Below the pieces are notes generated by a model, which searched no databases, was not told the DNA's origin, and saw nothing but the letters and a program-made list of their open reading frames with translations. Shown piece by piece: positions 1-8,009 of a stretch of DNA of 46,526 bases (the first letter of the stretch is position 1; every line of letters starts with the position of its first letter). The DNA comes from Oscillospiraceae bacterium (GTDB lineage: Bacteria; Bacillota; Clostridia; Oscillospirales; Oscillospiraceae): contig JAFSCK010000122.1 in assembly GCA_017436785.1 (NCBI GenBank), forward strand, positions 1 through 46,526, read 5' to 3'. Both the position numbers and the translations under genes were made by a program.

Positions 1-137
1 ATCCGCAGACAGATCGGATTTCTGCAGATACTAAGATTACATACACTTCAGAGGATGGCGTTACAGTGCGAGTAAATTTGATAGACTTGTTTGATATCAA
101 AAAATACATTGCACAGGTGCAGGAGGATCTGCGATGA
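1..137 (+). CDS. C-terminal end of an unidentified protein (5' truncated by window edge)
   Basis: An open frame enters from the left edge (frame starting at base 3) and runs to TGA at 135-137. The visible 44 residues are mixed polar and hydrophobic and end in YIAQVQEDLR; nothing in them identifies a family. The stop overlaps the start of the DUF523 gene by 4 bases (ATGA), so the two genes are probably translationally coupled. The sequence GGAG just before the overlap lies inside this gene and would serve the downstream start. Confidence 0.6.
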   Translation, partial: PQTDRISADTKITYTSEDGVTVRVNLIDLFDIKKYIAQVQEDLR

Positions 138-562
138 AAGTCTTGGTAAGTGCCTGCCTGTTGGGAGAAAACTGCAAATACAATGGCGGCAACAACTACA
201 ACGCAGCCGTGGCAGACTTTGGGAAGGGCAAGGAAGTTTTTGCCATCTGCCCAGAGATGATGGCAGGAATGGGTTGCCCCAGAACGCCTATTGAAATCGT
301 CGATGGTGTGTTGATGGACCGGAACGGAAATAATGTGGATGCCGCCATGCGTGAAGCAATTGAGAAGGCCATGGAGATAATCCGGAAGGAAGAAATCCAG
401 TGCGCTGTTCTGCAGTCCAGAAGTCCCACCTGCGGTGTGAATCAGATCTATGATGGCAGTTTTTCCGGTAAGCTGATTGATGGCTCCGGTTTGTTTGCCC
501 AGGCATTAAAAGATGCGGATTATCAGGTTATTGACGCAGAAGACATCGGAAAGTATTTATAA
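134..562 (+). CDS. DUF523 family protein
   Basis: A 142-residue protein of full family length. It begins with MKVLVSACLLGENCKYNGGN, the conserved opening of DUF523 (YbbK-like) proteins, and has the later conserved blocks AICPEMMAGMGCPR and LQSRSPTCG, with several cysteines that could bind metal or a cofactor. The biochemical role of DUF523 is not settled. The ATG at 134 overlaps the stop of the preceding gene by 4 bases and has GGAG upstream within that gene. A hairpin follows the stop at 574-605. The product is probably cytoplasmic, as there is no signal or membrane segment. Confidence 0.85.
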   Translation: MKVLVSACLLGENCKYNGGNNYNAAVADFGKGKEVFAICPEMMAGMGCPRTPIEIVDGVLMDRNGNNVDAAMREAIEKAMEIIRKEEIQCAVLQSRSPTCGVNQIYDGSFSGKLIDGSGLFAQALKDADYQVIDAEDIGKYL

Positions 563-573
563 AAGATCCAGTG

Positions 574-605
574 GAGGAATCGCATACATTTTGGTGCGAT
601 TCCTC
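574..605 (+). terminator. Hairpin after DUF523 gene
   Basis: Perfect 11-base arms GAGGAATCGCA / TGCGATTCCTC around a 10-base loop start 11 bases after the DUF523 stop. There is no strong T run on the plus side, so this is a weak terminator or an mRNA 3' end stabiliser. Confidence 0.5.
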
Positions 606-773
606 TATAAGGCATAAAAGAGGCAAAAAAGTAACGGGGCAAGCAATGCCTGCTGGTACCCATACGGTTAAAATGCTTGTTGAGGCTGCCTGCCCCAAGC
701 CCCGTGCGGACATAAATTGTCCTGGGTAACGCAGCCCTTCGGACTGCGGCAACGCGATTGATAATCGCTGAGA
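606..773. other. Non-coding stretch, no gene seen
   Basis: Between the DUF523 hairpin and the minus-strand terminator there are small local inverted repeats (for example GCGATTGATAATCGC) but no convincing open frame. It may belong to the debris of the element whose integrase tail follows. Confidence 0.4.
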
Positions 774-821
774 AAAACAAAAAAGAGCCCCCGACGAGAA
801 TGTGAAAATTCTCATCGGGGG
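774..821 (-). terminator. Rho-independent terminator (minus strand)
   Basis: Arms of about 13 bases at 788-800 and 809-821 (CCCCCGACGAGAA / TTCTCATCGGGGG, one mismatch) are followed on the minus strand by a T-rich run at 774-787. It sits just behind the stop of the integrase remnant and would end minus-strand transcripts. Confidence 0.8.
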
Positions 822-830
822 CGTTAAATG

Positions 831-1001
831 TTAGGCTTCTCTCAAGACGGAGAAGACTCCTGCACGAACACCGCGTGCCTCGGCGCGGGCCCGGGCAATC
901 TGGTGTGCGTAGATAGCTTGGGTGGTATTTGCGTCTGCGTGACCAAGTCCGTTTGCGGTGGTCACGGGATCGATACCGTTGGCGTTCGCTATCAGAGCCA
1001 G
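831..1001 (-). pseudogene. C-terminal remnant of a tyrosine integrase
   Basis: On the minus strand, in a frame shifted from the ParB-like part upstream, about 56 codons ending in TAA at 831-833 read as the end of a phage or ICE integrase. LGHADANTTQAIYAH carries the conserved His of the GH motif and the catalytic Tyr, and an Arg/Ala-rich tail follows. The N-terminal domain and the catalytic Arg and HxxR boxes are missing, so it cannot act. It is fused directly to a truncated ParB gene, which marks a deletion junction in an old integrated element. Confidence 0.75.
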
Positions 1002-1425
1002 CTTCACTCAAAACTTTGACACTCCACTTCTCGCCAACTTGGCGAGAAGTTTTTCCTTGATGGCTGGTAGCGTCCATCTTCATTTTATAAGCATGAGCCT
1101 TCTCACTGGGCAGCAAACGCTCCCGGTGCAGGTTACTATCCACCAGTGCGATGATAGCAGCGTCCCGATCCATGGAATAAATTAAGGCAGGAACCGTTTC
1201 GATTCCTGCCTTTGGGCATGCCCGTAATCTCCGGTGGCCGGAGATCACTTCATATTCATCTGTATCGGTGGCCCGCACCGTGATGGGAGTCAGCAGTCCC
1301 TGGGTGAGAACGCTGAAGACCAGCTGATCCATTTCGTCATCGTCCTTCACTTGGAAGGGATGATCCTCGAAGGGCCTTAGCTTGTCGATGGGTAAGTATT
1401 CCGCCTTGGGCGGTGATGTGTTCAT
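1002..1425 (-). pseudogene. ParB/Spo0J-family N-terminal remnant
   Basis: Begins at ATG 1425 with AAAGGAG upstream on the minus strand. Residues 1-110 match the ParB nuclease-like domain: PIDKLRPFEDHPF, the core VISGHRRLRAC, and DSNLHRERLLPSEKAHAYKMKM. Past about residue 140 the protein stops resembling ParB, and an integrase tail follows in another frame. The DNA-binding helix-turn-helix and C-terminal dimer domain are lost. ParB-like genes of this type are common in clostridial conjugative elements, so this is probably element debris and not the chromosomal segregation gene. Confidence 0.75.
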
Positions 1426-1571
1426 AAAAAAACTCCTTTGATGTGTTGACAGGAGCCTGTGAACAAGGCCCGAAAGACCTGTTTCGGATAGTAGGTCAGA
1501 TGAGTCGTTGAAAACTGAATGGCCTCACGTGAAGGATAAAAGTAAAAAAGATATATTGAAGCTAATGACAT

Positions 1572-2144
1572 ATGAAGAATAGAAAAGCGATAAAAACGAC
1601 ACCCAAGCCAATCGTAAATTATGAGAAAAAACATTTGTCCGACCACATGATTGGTGTGGAGTGGGAAGATGCAACGGAATATTGCTGGAGATGTGGATAC
1701 AAGCGCAGATTGCAGCGCTGCCATATTATTCCGGATTCTATGGGAGGGAGAGAGGAACCATCCAATATGGTGCTGCTATGTGAAACTTGCCATAGTGAAG
1801 GTCCGAATACTGATGATCCGGAGGTAATGTGGGAATGGATTAGCGCATATCGTGTTCCATTTTATGACACATTTTAGACGATTCAGGGAATGAGAGAATT
1901 CGAATATATCTGTGGTACATCTATGGAGCAAGATGTAAGCGATATTTTAGTCTTGGCAGGTGCTGGAGAACTGTCAATGGAAGAACTTAAAAAATATTTA
2001 GAAAGAGCAATGCCGCGTTGCAGTGTCCATTTTGGGCAGATTTACCCCAATGCAGCAACGATAGCAGGTATGTTAAGAATAATGGTTAAGACAAACGCCG
2101 ATGATTATGGAGTCCAGTTCCCGTTGCAAAGTGTAAGGAAATGA
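1572..2144 (+). pseudogene. HNH nuclease-like gene interrupted by one in-frame TAG
   Basis: The frame from ATG 1572 encodes a zinc-type HNH protein: CWRCG, then CHIIPDSMGG, then CETCH supply the paired cysteines and the H of the fold. TAG at 1875-1877 stops it after 101 residues, but the same frame continues without any other stop to TAA... at 2144 (TGA at 2142-2144) and looks coding (TIQGMREFEYICG onward). The simplest view is one gene of about 190 codons with a nonsense mutation. The stop could instead be read through; other genes in this window also carry in-frame TAG. Relatives would be needed to tell which residue (Trp or Gln seem likeliest) stood there. No strong ribosome site precedes the start. 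Confidence 0.65.
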
Positions 2145-2212
2145 TGCGTTGCAGCAGGTGTTGTAATGTATTAAACTGTAAAATTGTATCAACATGATGT
2201 AGGCTCCACAAA

Positions 2213-2246
2213 GAACCGCCTAAATCGTTTGATTTAGGCGGTTTTC
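2213..2246 (+). terminator. Rho-independent terminator
   Basis: ACCGCCTAAATC / GATTTAGGCGGT with a 4-base loop followed by TTTT. Nearly perfect stem 70 bases after the HNH gene. The A-rich left side makes it usable from both strands. Confidence 0.8.
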
Positions 2247-2549
2247 CACGTCTCGTTGCCGCTGGAGATTCAAACCTGATAAGTTTGCACCCCGATTTTC
2301 CCCTAATTGGTGTTTTGAAAAGGTAAAAATATGGGGGAATGCTAAATAAAACAAGGAAAACAGAAATGCAATGCGCGAATCTTGGGAGATTATAATAGAC
2401 TATGTGGTCATTTCAAGGCTGTTTCAATATTTGAACAGCTTTTCCTAAAAATGTGGAGATAATGAAAATTAACAGAGTAAGCTATTGACAGCAAAGAAAC
2501 GGGCAGTCCTGCATTGCGAGGATTATTGCAGTTCTGATGAGATTACATG
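2247..2549. other. Intergenic stretch, nothing recognised
   Basis: About 300 bases of AT-rich sequence. I looked for an S-box (SAM) riboswitch or a T-box ahead of the SAM-cleaving enzyme and saw neither core motif. No open frame longer than about 20 codons has a ribosome site. Confidence 0.4.
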
Positions 2550-2577
2550 TTGACTTTTATCCAGATTATTTTATAAT
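2550..2577 (+). promoter_or_regulatory. Sigma-A type promoter of the SAM hydrolase-ECF operon
   Basis: TTGACT at 2550-2555, 16-base spacer, TATAAT at 2572-2577. The start codon is 32 bases downstream, leaving a very short leader with AAGGAGG at 2595-2601. Confidence 0.8.
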
Positions 2578-2609
2578 ATTCTTGTATTATAAATAAGGAG
2601 GTTTGTCCT

Positions 2610-3458
2610 GTGAATCCTTTGGTTTTTCAGACTGATTTTGGTCTGGTTGATGGCGCTGTCAGTGCCATGTATGGCGTTGCTTACTCTGTTGAACCGGAGC
2701 TGAAGATCCATGATCTGACCCACGACATTACTCCGTTTCATATCTGGGAAGCCAGCTACCGTCTGATCCAGACCATCAACTACTGGCCTGAGGGAACTGT
2801 CTTTGTGTCTGTGGTCGATCCCGGTGTCGGTTCTGACAGAAAGAGCATTGTAGTGAAAACCAATTCCGGACGTTACATTGTTACTCCTGACAATGGCACT
2901 CTGACCCATGTGATCCGTCTGGAAGGCATTGAGACTGTCCGGGAAATTGACGAGAATATCAACAGACTACCCCGCTCTGGTGAGAGCTATACTTTCCATG
3001 GCCGGGACGTTTACGCCTATACCGGTGCCCGCCTGGCTGCCGGGATCATTGATTTTGAAGGTGTTGGCCCTGAGCTTCCTGTGGATTCTCTGGTGAGCCT
3101 GCCTATCGTGGAGCCTTATATTGAAGGCAATGCCGCCTGCGGTACCATCGACGTGCTGGACGTCCGTTTCGGCAGCCTCTGGACCAATATTCCCCGTACT
3201 CTGTTCCTGGAAACCGGTATCAAGTACGGCGACCGTGTCAGCATTACCATTGAGAATGATACCCGCTGCGTTTACCGCAATATCATCCTGTTTGGCAAGA
3301 GCTTTGCCGATGTCTATGTGGGTGAAGCACTGGCCTATGTGAACAGTCTGGACTGTGTGGCGGTTGCCATCAACCAGGGTTCCTTTGCCCGGGCTTATAA
3401 TGTTGGCACCGGCAACTCCTGGCGGATCCGTATTGAACCCTTTAGGGGTTTCTTCTAA
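2610..3458 (+). CDS. SAM hydroxide adenosyltransferase (DUF62 family)
   Basis: A 282-residue protein of normal length for the DUF62/SAM hydroxide adenosyltransferase family, which cleaves S-adenosylmethionine with water or hydroxide to adenosine and methionine. Family marks are FQTDFGLVDG at the N-terminus, HDLTHDITPF, the loop VSVVDPGVGSDR, VTPDNGTL and TFHGRDVYA. GTG at 2610 is the start, set by AAGGAGG 8 bases upstream. It is the first gene of an operon with a complete ECF transporter whose S component is UPF0397. This pairing suggests uptake or recycling of a SAM-related compound such as methionine, adenosine or a derivative. The substrate is inference. Confidence 0.88.
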   Translation: MNPLVFQTDFGLVDGAVSAMYGVAYSVEPELKIHDLTHDITPFHIWEASYRLIQTINYWPEGTVFVSVVDPGVGSDRKSIVVKTNSGRYIVTPDNGTLTHVIRLEGIETVREIDENINRLPRSGESYTFHGRDVYAYTGARLAAGIIDFEGVGPELPVDSLVSLPIVEPYIEGNAACGTIDVLDVRFGSLWTNIPRTLFLETGIKYGDRVSITIENDTRCVYRNIILFGKSFADVYVGEALAYVNSLDCVAVAINQGSFARAYNVGTGNSWRIRIEPFRGFF

Positions 3459-3507
3459 TGTATTTTTGGCGTTTGCCTGAAATAGAAAGATTATGGAGGT
3501 AGAAACC

Positions 3508-4056
3508 ATGAAGAAGTTTTCCGTAAAATCCATCGTGGCAATCGGCATTGGCGCTGCTCTGTTCTTTGTTCTGGGCCGTTTCGTTGCCATTCCCAGCCCT
3601 GTTCCCAATGTGAACATTTCCACCCAGTATGGCTTGCTGGCATTCATGGCCATCGTTTATGGCCCTGTGGCCGGTGCTCTGATTGGCTTTATTGGCCATG
3701 CCCTCATCGACTTCAGCTTCGGCTGGGGTGTTTGGTGGAGCTGGGTCATCGCTTCTGCCGTATTCGGTCTGCTGGTTGGTTTTGCTGCCAAGCTGCTGAA
3801 GATGGATGAAGCTGAGATGGGCAAGAAGGGCCTGATCAAGTTCAACATCGGCCAGATCGTATCCCACGTCATCTGCTGGGGCGTTGTAGCTCCCATTCTG
3901 GACATCCTGATCTACAATGAGCCTCTGGACAAGTTGTTTGCTCAGGGCCTGATGTCCGGTGTTGCCAATGCTGTCACCACTGCCATCGTTGGATCCCTGC
4001 TGTGTGTTGCCTATGCAGCCACCAAGACCAAGGCCGGCAGCCTGACCAAGGAGTAA
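3508..4056 (+). CDS. ECF transporter S component, UPF0397 family
   Basis: A 182-residue hydrophobic protein with about five or six membrane segments and the UPF0397 signature near the N-terminus (IGIGAALFFVLGRF, then PVPNVNISTQYG and VYGPVAGALIGFIGHALID). It is the substrate-binding subunit of an energy-coupling-factor importer in the cytoplasmic membrane. An ATG lies 15 bases upstream, but GGAGGT at 3495-3500 fits the ATG at 3508. The UPF0397-double ATPase-EcfT arrangement has been annotated elsewhere as a methionine-regulated ECF transporter (MtsABC). That name fits the neighbouring SAM-cleaving enzyme but was not checked here. Confidence 0.85.
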   Translation: MKKFSVKSIVAIGIGAALFFVLGRFVAIPSPVPNVNISTQYGLLAFMAIVYGPVAGALIGFIGHALIDFSFGWGVWWSWVIASAVFGLLVGFAAKLLKMDEAEMGKKGLIKFNIGQIVSHVICWGVVAPILDILIYNEPLDKLFAQGLMSGVANAVTTAIVGSLLCVAYAATKTKAGSLTKE

Positions 4057-4073
4057 TTATGCATATTTTGAAG

Positions 4074-4092
4074 GGCAGGCCCGGTGCCTGCC
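4074..4092 (+). terminator. Intercistronic hairpin between S component and ATPase
   Basis: GGCAGGC / GCCTGCC with a 5-base loop followed by TTTC. It is too weak for full termination but could lower expression of the ATPase relative to the S component or protect the upstream mRNA. Confidence 0.4.
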
Positions 4093-4115
4093 TTTCTTCG
4101 TAGGAGGAAGATCCA

Positions 4116-5825
4116 TTGGAAAACGAAGCGATTATTTCCTTTGAGGATTTTGGGTTCCAGTATACCGCTCAGGCGGAACCAACCCTCTATGATATCAATT
4201 TGCAGATCCGCAAGGGTGAGAAGGTCCTGATCGCTGGCCCTTCCGGCTGCGGAAAATCCACCTTGGCCCATTGTATCAACGGCCTGGTGCCCAATTCCTA
4301 CCCCGGTAAGGCTACCGGTAAGCTGACCATTAGCGGTCAGGATGCTCTGAAGCTGGGCCTGTTTGGCCTTTCCAAGATCGTGGGCACGGTCTTGCAGGAC
4401 TCTGACGGTCAGTTCATTGGTCTGACGGTTGCAGAGGATATTGCCTTCGCTCTGGAAAATGACTGCATTCCCACAGAAGAAATGCACCGGGAAGTGGAGC
4501 GGATCGCGGAACTGGTGGATGTCAAGCGGGTTCTGAAGCATGCGCCTCACGAGATTTCCGGCGGTCAGAAGCAGCGTGTTGGTTTGGGCGGTGTTATGGT
4601 CGGACAGGTAGATGTGCTGCTCTTCGATGAACCCCTTGCCAATCTGGATCCGGCTACCGGCAAGCAGGCCATCGTGCTCATTGATGAGATCCAGAAGCGC
4701 ACCGGCTGCGCCGTCATCATCATCGAGCACCGTGTGGAAGATGTTCTGTACTGCCCTGTGGACCGGGTCATCGTCATGGGCGATGGACGGATCCAGTATG
4801 ACGGCGATCCGGATACGCTGCTGTGCTCGGAACTTTTGCAGCGGAAGGGTATTCGGGAACCGCTGTATGTTACTGCACTGAAATATGCCGGCGTGGAATT
4901 GACGGCGGATATGCGGCCATCCTACCTGCCGGAACTGAAGCTGTCCCAGCAGCAGAAGGTACAGGTCCGGGGCTGGTTCGATAAGCAGCCTGCGCCGGAG
5001 GCAGCACATGAACAGGATGTGCTGCTGAGAGCGGAGAATCTGGATTTTACTTACGAAGGCGGCCACCATGCCCTTCGCGGAATCAACGCCATCGTCCATA
5101 AAGGTGAGATGCTCAGTATCGTTGGCACCAACGGTGCCGGTAAATCCACCTTCTCCAAAGTAGTCTGCGGCTTTGAAAATGCCCAGAGCGGCATCCTGGA
5201 GCTGGAGGGTGTGGACTTGAACACTTTGTCCATCAAGGAGCGTGCCGACCACATCGGCTACGTTATGCAGAACCCCAACCAGATGATCTCCAAGACCCAG
5301 ATCTTCGACGAAGTGGCTCTGGGCCTGCGCAACCGGGGCATTTCTGAAGAGGAGATCCGCCCCAGAGTCGAGGAGACTCTGAAAATCTGCGGTCTGTATC
5401 CCTTCCGCAACTGGCCGGTTTCCGCTTTGAGCTATGGACAGAAGAAACGTGTCACAATTGCCTCCATTCTGGTGCTGAAGCCGGAAATGATCCTGCTGGA
5501 CGAACCCACCGCCGGTCAGGATCTGAAGCACTATACGGAAATCATGGACTTCCTCAGCGAGCTGAACCGGCAGGGTGTCACTGTGGTGCTGATCACCCAC
5601 GATATGCACCTGATGCTGGAGTATACACCCAGAGCCATCGTCTTCAACGCCGGTCAGGTCATTGCGGATAAATCCGCGGCAGAGGTTCTGAATTCCCCGG
5701 ACATCGTGGAAGCTGCCCACTTGAAAGAGACATCTCTTTACCACCTGTCCGCGGCCTGCGGCATTACAGATGCTGAGGAGTTTACACGGCGTTTTATCGC
5801 ACGGGATCGGGAGGTGCGCAAATGA
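4116..5825 (+). CDS. ECF transporter double ATPase with DUF3744 linker
   Basis: 569 residues with two ABC ATPase domains in one chain. Domain 1 has Walker [10 protein letters not shown] (residues 41-49), signature ISGGQKQRVG and Walker B VLLFDEP. Domain 2 has Walker A GTNGAGKST near residue 338, a variant signature LSYGQKKRV (Tyr in place of the first Gly) and Walker B MILLDEP. Between them, around residues 245-290, is the DUF3744 linker seen in ATPases that partner UPF0397 S components. The start is TTG at 4116 with AGGAGG at 4102-4107. The stop overlaps ecfT by 4 bases. It powers import by the neighbouring S and T subunits. Confidence 0.9.
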   Translation: MENEAIISFEDFGFQYTAQAEPTLYDINLQIRKGEKVLIAGPSGCGKSTLAHCINGLVPNSYPGKATGKLTISGQDALKLGLFGLSKIVGTVLQDSDGQFIGLTVAEDIAFALENDCIPTEEMHREVERIAELVDVKRVLKHAPHEISGGQKQRVGLGGVMVGQVDVLLFDEPLANLDPATGKQAIVLIDEIQKRTGCAVIIIEHRVEDVLYCPVDRVIVMGDGRIQYDGDPDTLLCSELLQRKGIREPLYVTALKYAGVELTADMRPSYLPELKLSQQQKVQVRGWFDKQPAPEAAHEQDVLLRAENLDFTYEGGHHALRGINAIVHKGEMLSIVGTNGAGKSTFSKVVCGFENAQSGILELEGVDLNTLSIKERADHIGYVMQNPNQMISKTQIFDEVALGLRNRGISEEEIRPRVEETLKICGLYPFRNWPVSALSYGQKKRVTIASILVLKPEMILLDEPTAGQDLKHYTEIMDFLSELNRQGVTVVLITHDMHLMLEYTPRAIVFNAGQVIADKSAAEVLNSPDIVEAAHLKETSLYHLSAACGITDAEEFTRRFIARDREVRK

Positions 5826-6649
5826 TCAATTTATTTAACTACATTGACCGGCCTTCCCAGATCCACCGGCTCACCGGTGCTTGTAAGCTGGTGTGTCTGA
5901 TCACCTGGAGCCTGGCTGCCATGACCAGCTTCTATACCCCGCTGCTGATTGCCCTGACCATTGGCTCCTTTATCCTGTTCCGGGTAGCAAATCTGAAGGT
6001 GAAGGATATTTCCTTCATGCTGGGCATCATGTTTGCATACATTGTCCTGAACAATGTGCTGATTTTCCTGTTCAGCCCGGATCATGGCACCAGCATTTAC
6101 GGAACGGAAACCGTGCTCTTTAAGCTTTTCGGCCCCTATGTGGTCACTGCGGAGCAGCTGTTCTACCATTTGAACGTGATTCTGAAGAATGCCTGCACCA
6201 TTCCTATCGTTCTGCTGTTTATCTGTACCACCAATCCTTCTGAGTTCGCAGCATCCCTGAGCCGAATCGGTGTCAGCTATAAAATCAGCTATGCTGTAGC
6301 TCTGGCCCTGCGCTATATTCCCGATATTCAGAGAGAATACCGGGATATTTCCTTGGCCCAGCAGGCTCGTGGTACGGAAATGAGCAAGAAAGCAAGCTTG
6401 GTTGACCGGCTGAAGGCAGCCAGCTCCATTCTGATCCCCCTGATCCTTTCCTCCATGGAGCGGATCGAGACCATCTCCAATGCCATGGAGCTGCGGGGCT
6501 TCGGCAAGGGGGCAAAGAGAACCTGGTATTCCGGCAGAAAGTTCTCGAAGATGGACGTTATCAGTATCGTTATCTGCACTGCTCTGATGGTCCTGTCTCT
6601 GCTGATCACCTTCCTCAACGGCAGCCGGTACTTTAATCCCTTTATTTAG
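5822..6649 (+). CDS. ecfT: ECF transporter T component (CbiQ/EcfT family)
   Basis: 275 residues, several membrane segments, and the two cytoplasmic coupling-helix signatures of EcfT: QQARGTEM and MELRGFG, whose Ala-Arg-Gly-type motifs contact the ATPases. It links ATP hydrolysis to the S component. ATG overlaps the ATPase stop (ATGA). It ends in TAG; reading past that stop gives no protein-like sequence, so TAG is a genuine stop here. That matters for the TAG-containing genes elsewhere in the window. A strong terminator follows at 6775. Confidence 0.9.
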   Translation: MINLFNYIDRPSQIHRLTGACKLVCLITWSLAAMTSFYTPLLIALTIGSFILFRVANLKVKDISFMLGIMFAYIVLNNVLIFLFSPDHGTSIYGTETVLFKLFGPYVVTAEQLFYHLNVILKNACTIPIVLLFICTTNPSEFAASLSRIGVSYKISYAVALALRYIPDIQREYRDISLAQQARGTEMSKKASLVDRLKAASSILIPLILSSMERIETISNAMELRGFGKGAKRTWYSGRKFSKMDVISIVICTALMVLSLLITFLNGSRYFNPFI

Positions 6650-6774
6650 TCAAAAGGCTATCAGCGGTTTTGCGGAGGATTGCGAAGAGAAAACAAGAAA
6701 AATTACTGCCCTGAAATTTGAAAAGACGTTAGTATGACTTGTTTTTTAAAGTTCTAAAAGAACACTCATACCAT

Positions 6775-6816
6775 AAAAAGCACCGGATTTCGAAAGAAAT
6801 CCGGTGCTTTTCTGAT
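6775..6816 (+). terminator. Rho-independent terminator of the ECF operon
   Basis: AAGCACCGGATTTC / GAAATCCGGTGCTT with a GAAA loop, flanked by A and T runs. Strong and usable in both directions. Confidence 0.9.
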
Positions 6817-7182
6817 TTTTGGTAAAATAGAACGACAAAATCGCCTGTGGTGTTAGTTTTGGTGTTAGGCAGCCATTTGTGCGGTTTGAATATGGCTCAT
6901 GGAAGACGAAGGATTTGTTGATTTTTTCGGCATTACGCTAGAAAAATCAGATAGACCCTAATGCTGGTTCTCATGACATTAAGAATAAAAATGGGGGGTC
7001 ATTACTTTTTGCAATATTTTAGCAGCCTGCTTGTGGTAAGCGGCTGCTTTTTTGTGTCCTTTGAAATGAGAGGAGATTGGATAAAACAAGGTGGAATCAT
7101 TGCAAAAGTCCGTTTTATTGGACAAGAGAACTGCTAAAATGGTAGCATCGGGAAAGAAAAATACCATTTGGGAGGTAGCAGT
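6817..7182. other. Intergenic stretch with one further terminator
   Basis: About 365 bases without a supported gene. It holds a terminator-like hairpin at 7021-7053. Upstream of the SWIM gene I see no promoter with two good boxes. Confidence 0.4.
7021..7053 (+). terminator. Terminator-like hairpin with no visible gene before it
   Basis: AGCAGCC / GGCTGCT arms followed by TTTTTT. The transcript it would end is unknown: the ECF operon already has a terminator 210 bases earlier, so an unannotated small RNA between 6816 and 7021 is possible. Confidence 0.6.
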
Positions 7183-7998
7183 ATGGCATTCAGAATAGGG
7201 TTTATGGCAGAGCGTTCGGAAAAGAAGGAACTGAGAGAGAATGCGTCCGTGCAGGAGGCGATGGTGGTTCCGAAAAGGTCTGTGGTTCAGGTGCGATTCC
7301 CTGACAGGGGCGCTGCTCTGGCTTATTATAACGATCAGTTTGACTTGCACGAAGGGGATCTGGTCTATGTGGATGGAAAGCTGGAGGGCATTCAGGGGCG
7401 TGTGGTAGATGTCAGCTATAACTTTAAGATCAAGGTATCCGAATACAAAAAGGTCATTGCGGTGGCAGATACACAGGTCAAGGGCGAGCTGTTTATGGCG
7501 GGCAGCCATTTCGTGACCTTCGATGCCAACGTGCTGCCCTATAGCAAGGTGCGCAGCTGGTTCAAGGCACCTGCCAAGGAGGATGAGGAATATGCCAGCG
7601 GCAATGATGATACCGCTTTCCCGCTGTGTGATCTGAGTCAGCTGAAGGTCAGTGCTGCCATTGCCCAGCGGGGACAGAACTATTATCTTGACAACAAGGT
7701 CCGATATCTTTGCCTCGACGGTACCCGGGGTCGGGCCATTGTGGAGGGTACGGAAACCTATGAGGTGGAGTTCTGCTATCAGGAGGGTCAGATCAGCGAT
7801 CTGGTTTGTGATTGCTACTGTACATACCACTGCAAGCACGAGGTCGCAGCTCTGCTTCAGCTGAGAGAAACACTGGAACTGATCGAAAAGAAGTATCCGG
7901 AGAAAATGGCAGAAAATCAGTATTTTGCGGCAGTGTGCAAGCCTACGTTATTCCTGTATGCCATTGACAGCAGAGAAACGGGCAGCCTTATTTTATAG
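7183..7998 (+). CDS. SWIM zinc-finger protein
   Basis: 271 residues. Near the C-terminus (about residues 208-220) is CDCYCTYHCKH, the CxC...CxH pattern of the SWIM zinc finger, a DNA- or protein-binding fold. The N-terminal 180 residues resemble nothing I can name; the ATPase domain that often accompanies SWIM in SWI/SNF-type proteins is absent. ATG 7183 is chosen over an upstream TTG because GGAGGT at 7171-7176 is well placed. The gene ends in TAG and converges on the AraC gene 11 bases away. Confidence 0.75.
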   Translation: MAFRIGFMAERSEKKELRENASVQEAMVVPKRSVVQVRFPDRGAALAYYNDQFDLHEGDLVYVDGKLEGIQGRVVDVSYNFKIKVSEYKKVIAVADTQVKGELFMAGSHFVTFDANVLPYSKVRSWFKAPAKEDEEYASGNDDTAFPLCDLSQLKVSAAIAQRGQNYYLDNKVRYLCLDGTRGRAIVEGTETYEVEFCYQEGQISDLVCDCYCTYHCKHEVAALLQLRETLELIEKKYPEKMAENQYFAAVCKPTLFLYAIDSRETGSLIL

Positions 7999-8009
7999 GA
8001 GAGCGGTGC

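Noticed and set aside
523-815. Minus-strand frames over the DUF523 downstream region
   Set aside because: They cross the terminator hairpin and show no homology pattern.
2255-2300. TTCAAAC and flanking bases resembling a tRNA T-loop or an att site in a tRNA end
   Set aside because: The flanking bases do not form a T-arm stem and no acceptor or anticodon arm is present upstream.
2247-2609. Possible SAM riboswitch ahead of the SAM hydrolase gene
   Set aside because: The S-box core motifs are not found; only a short leader follows a consensus promoter.
6647-6649. Reading TAG as sense in chromosomal genes
   Set aside because: Extension of ecfT and of the SWIM gene (7996-7998) past TAG gives no protein-like sequence, so TAG is a stop in the host genes.
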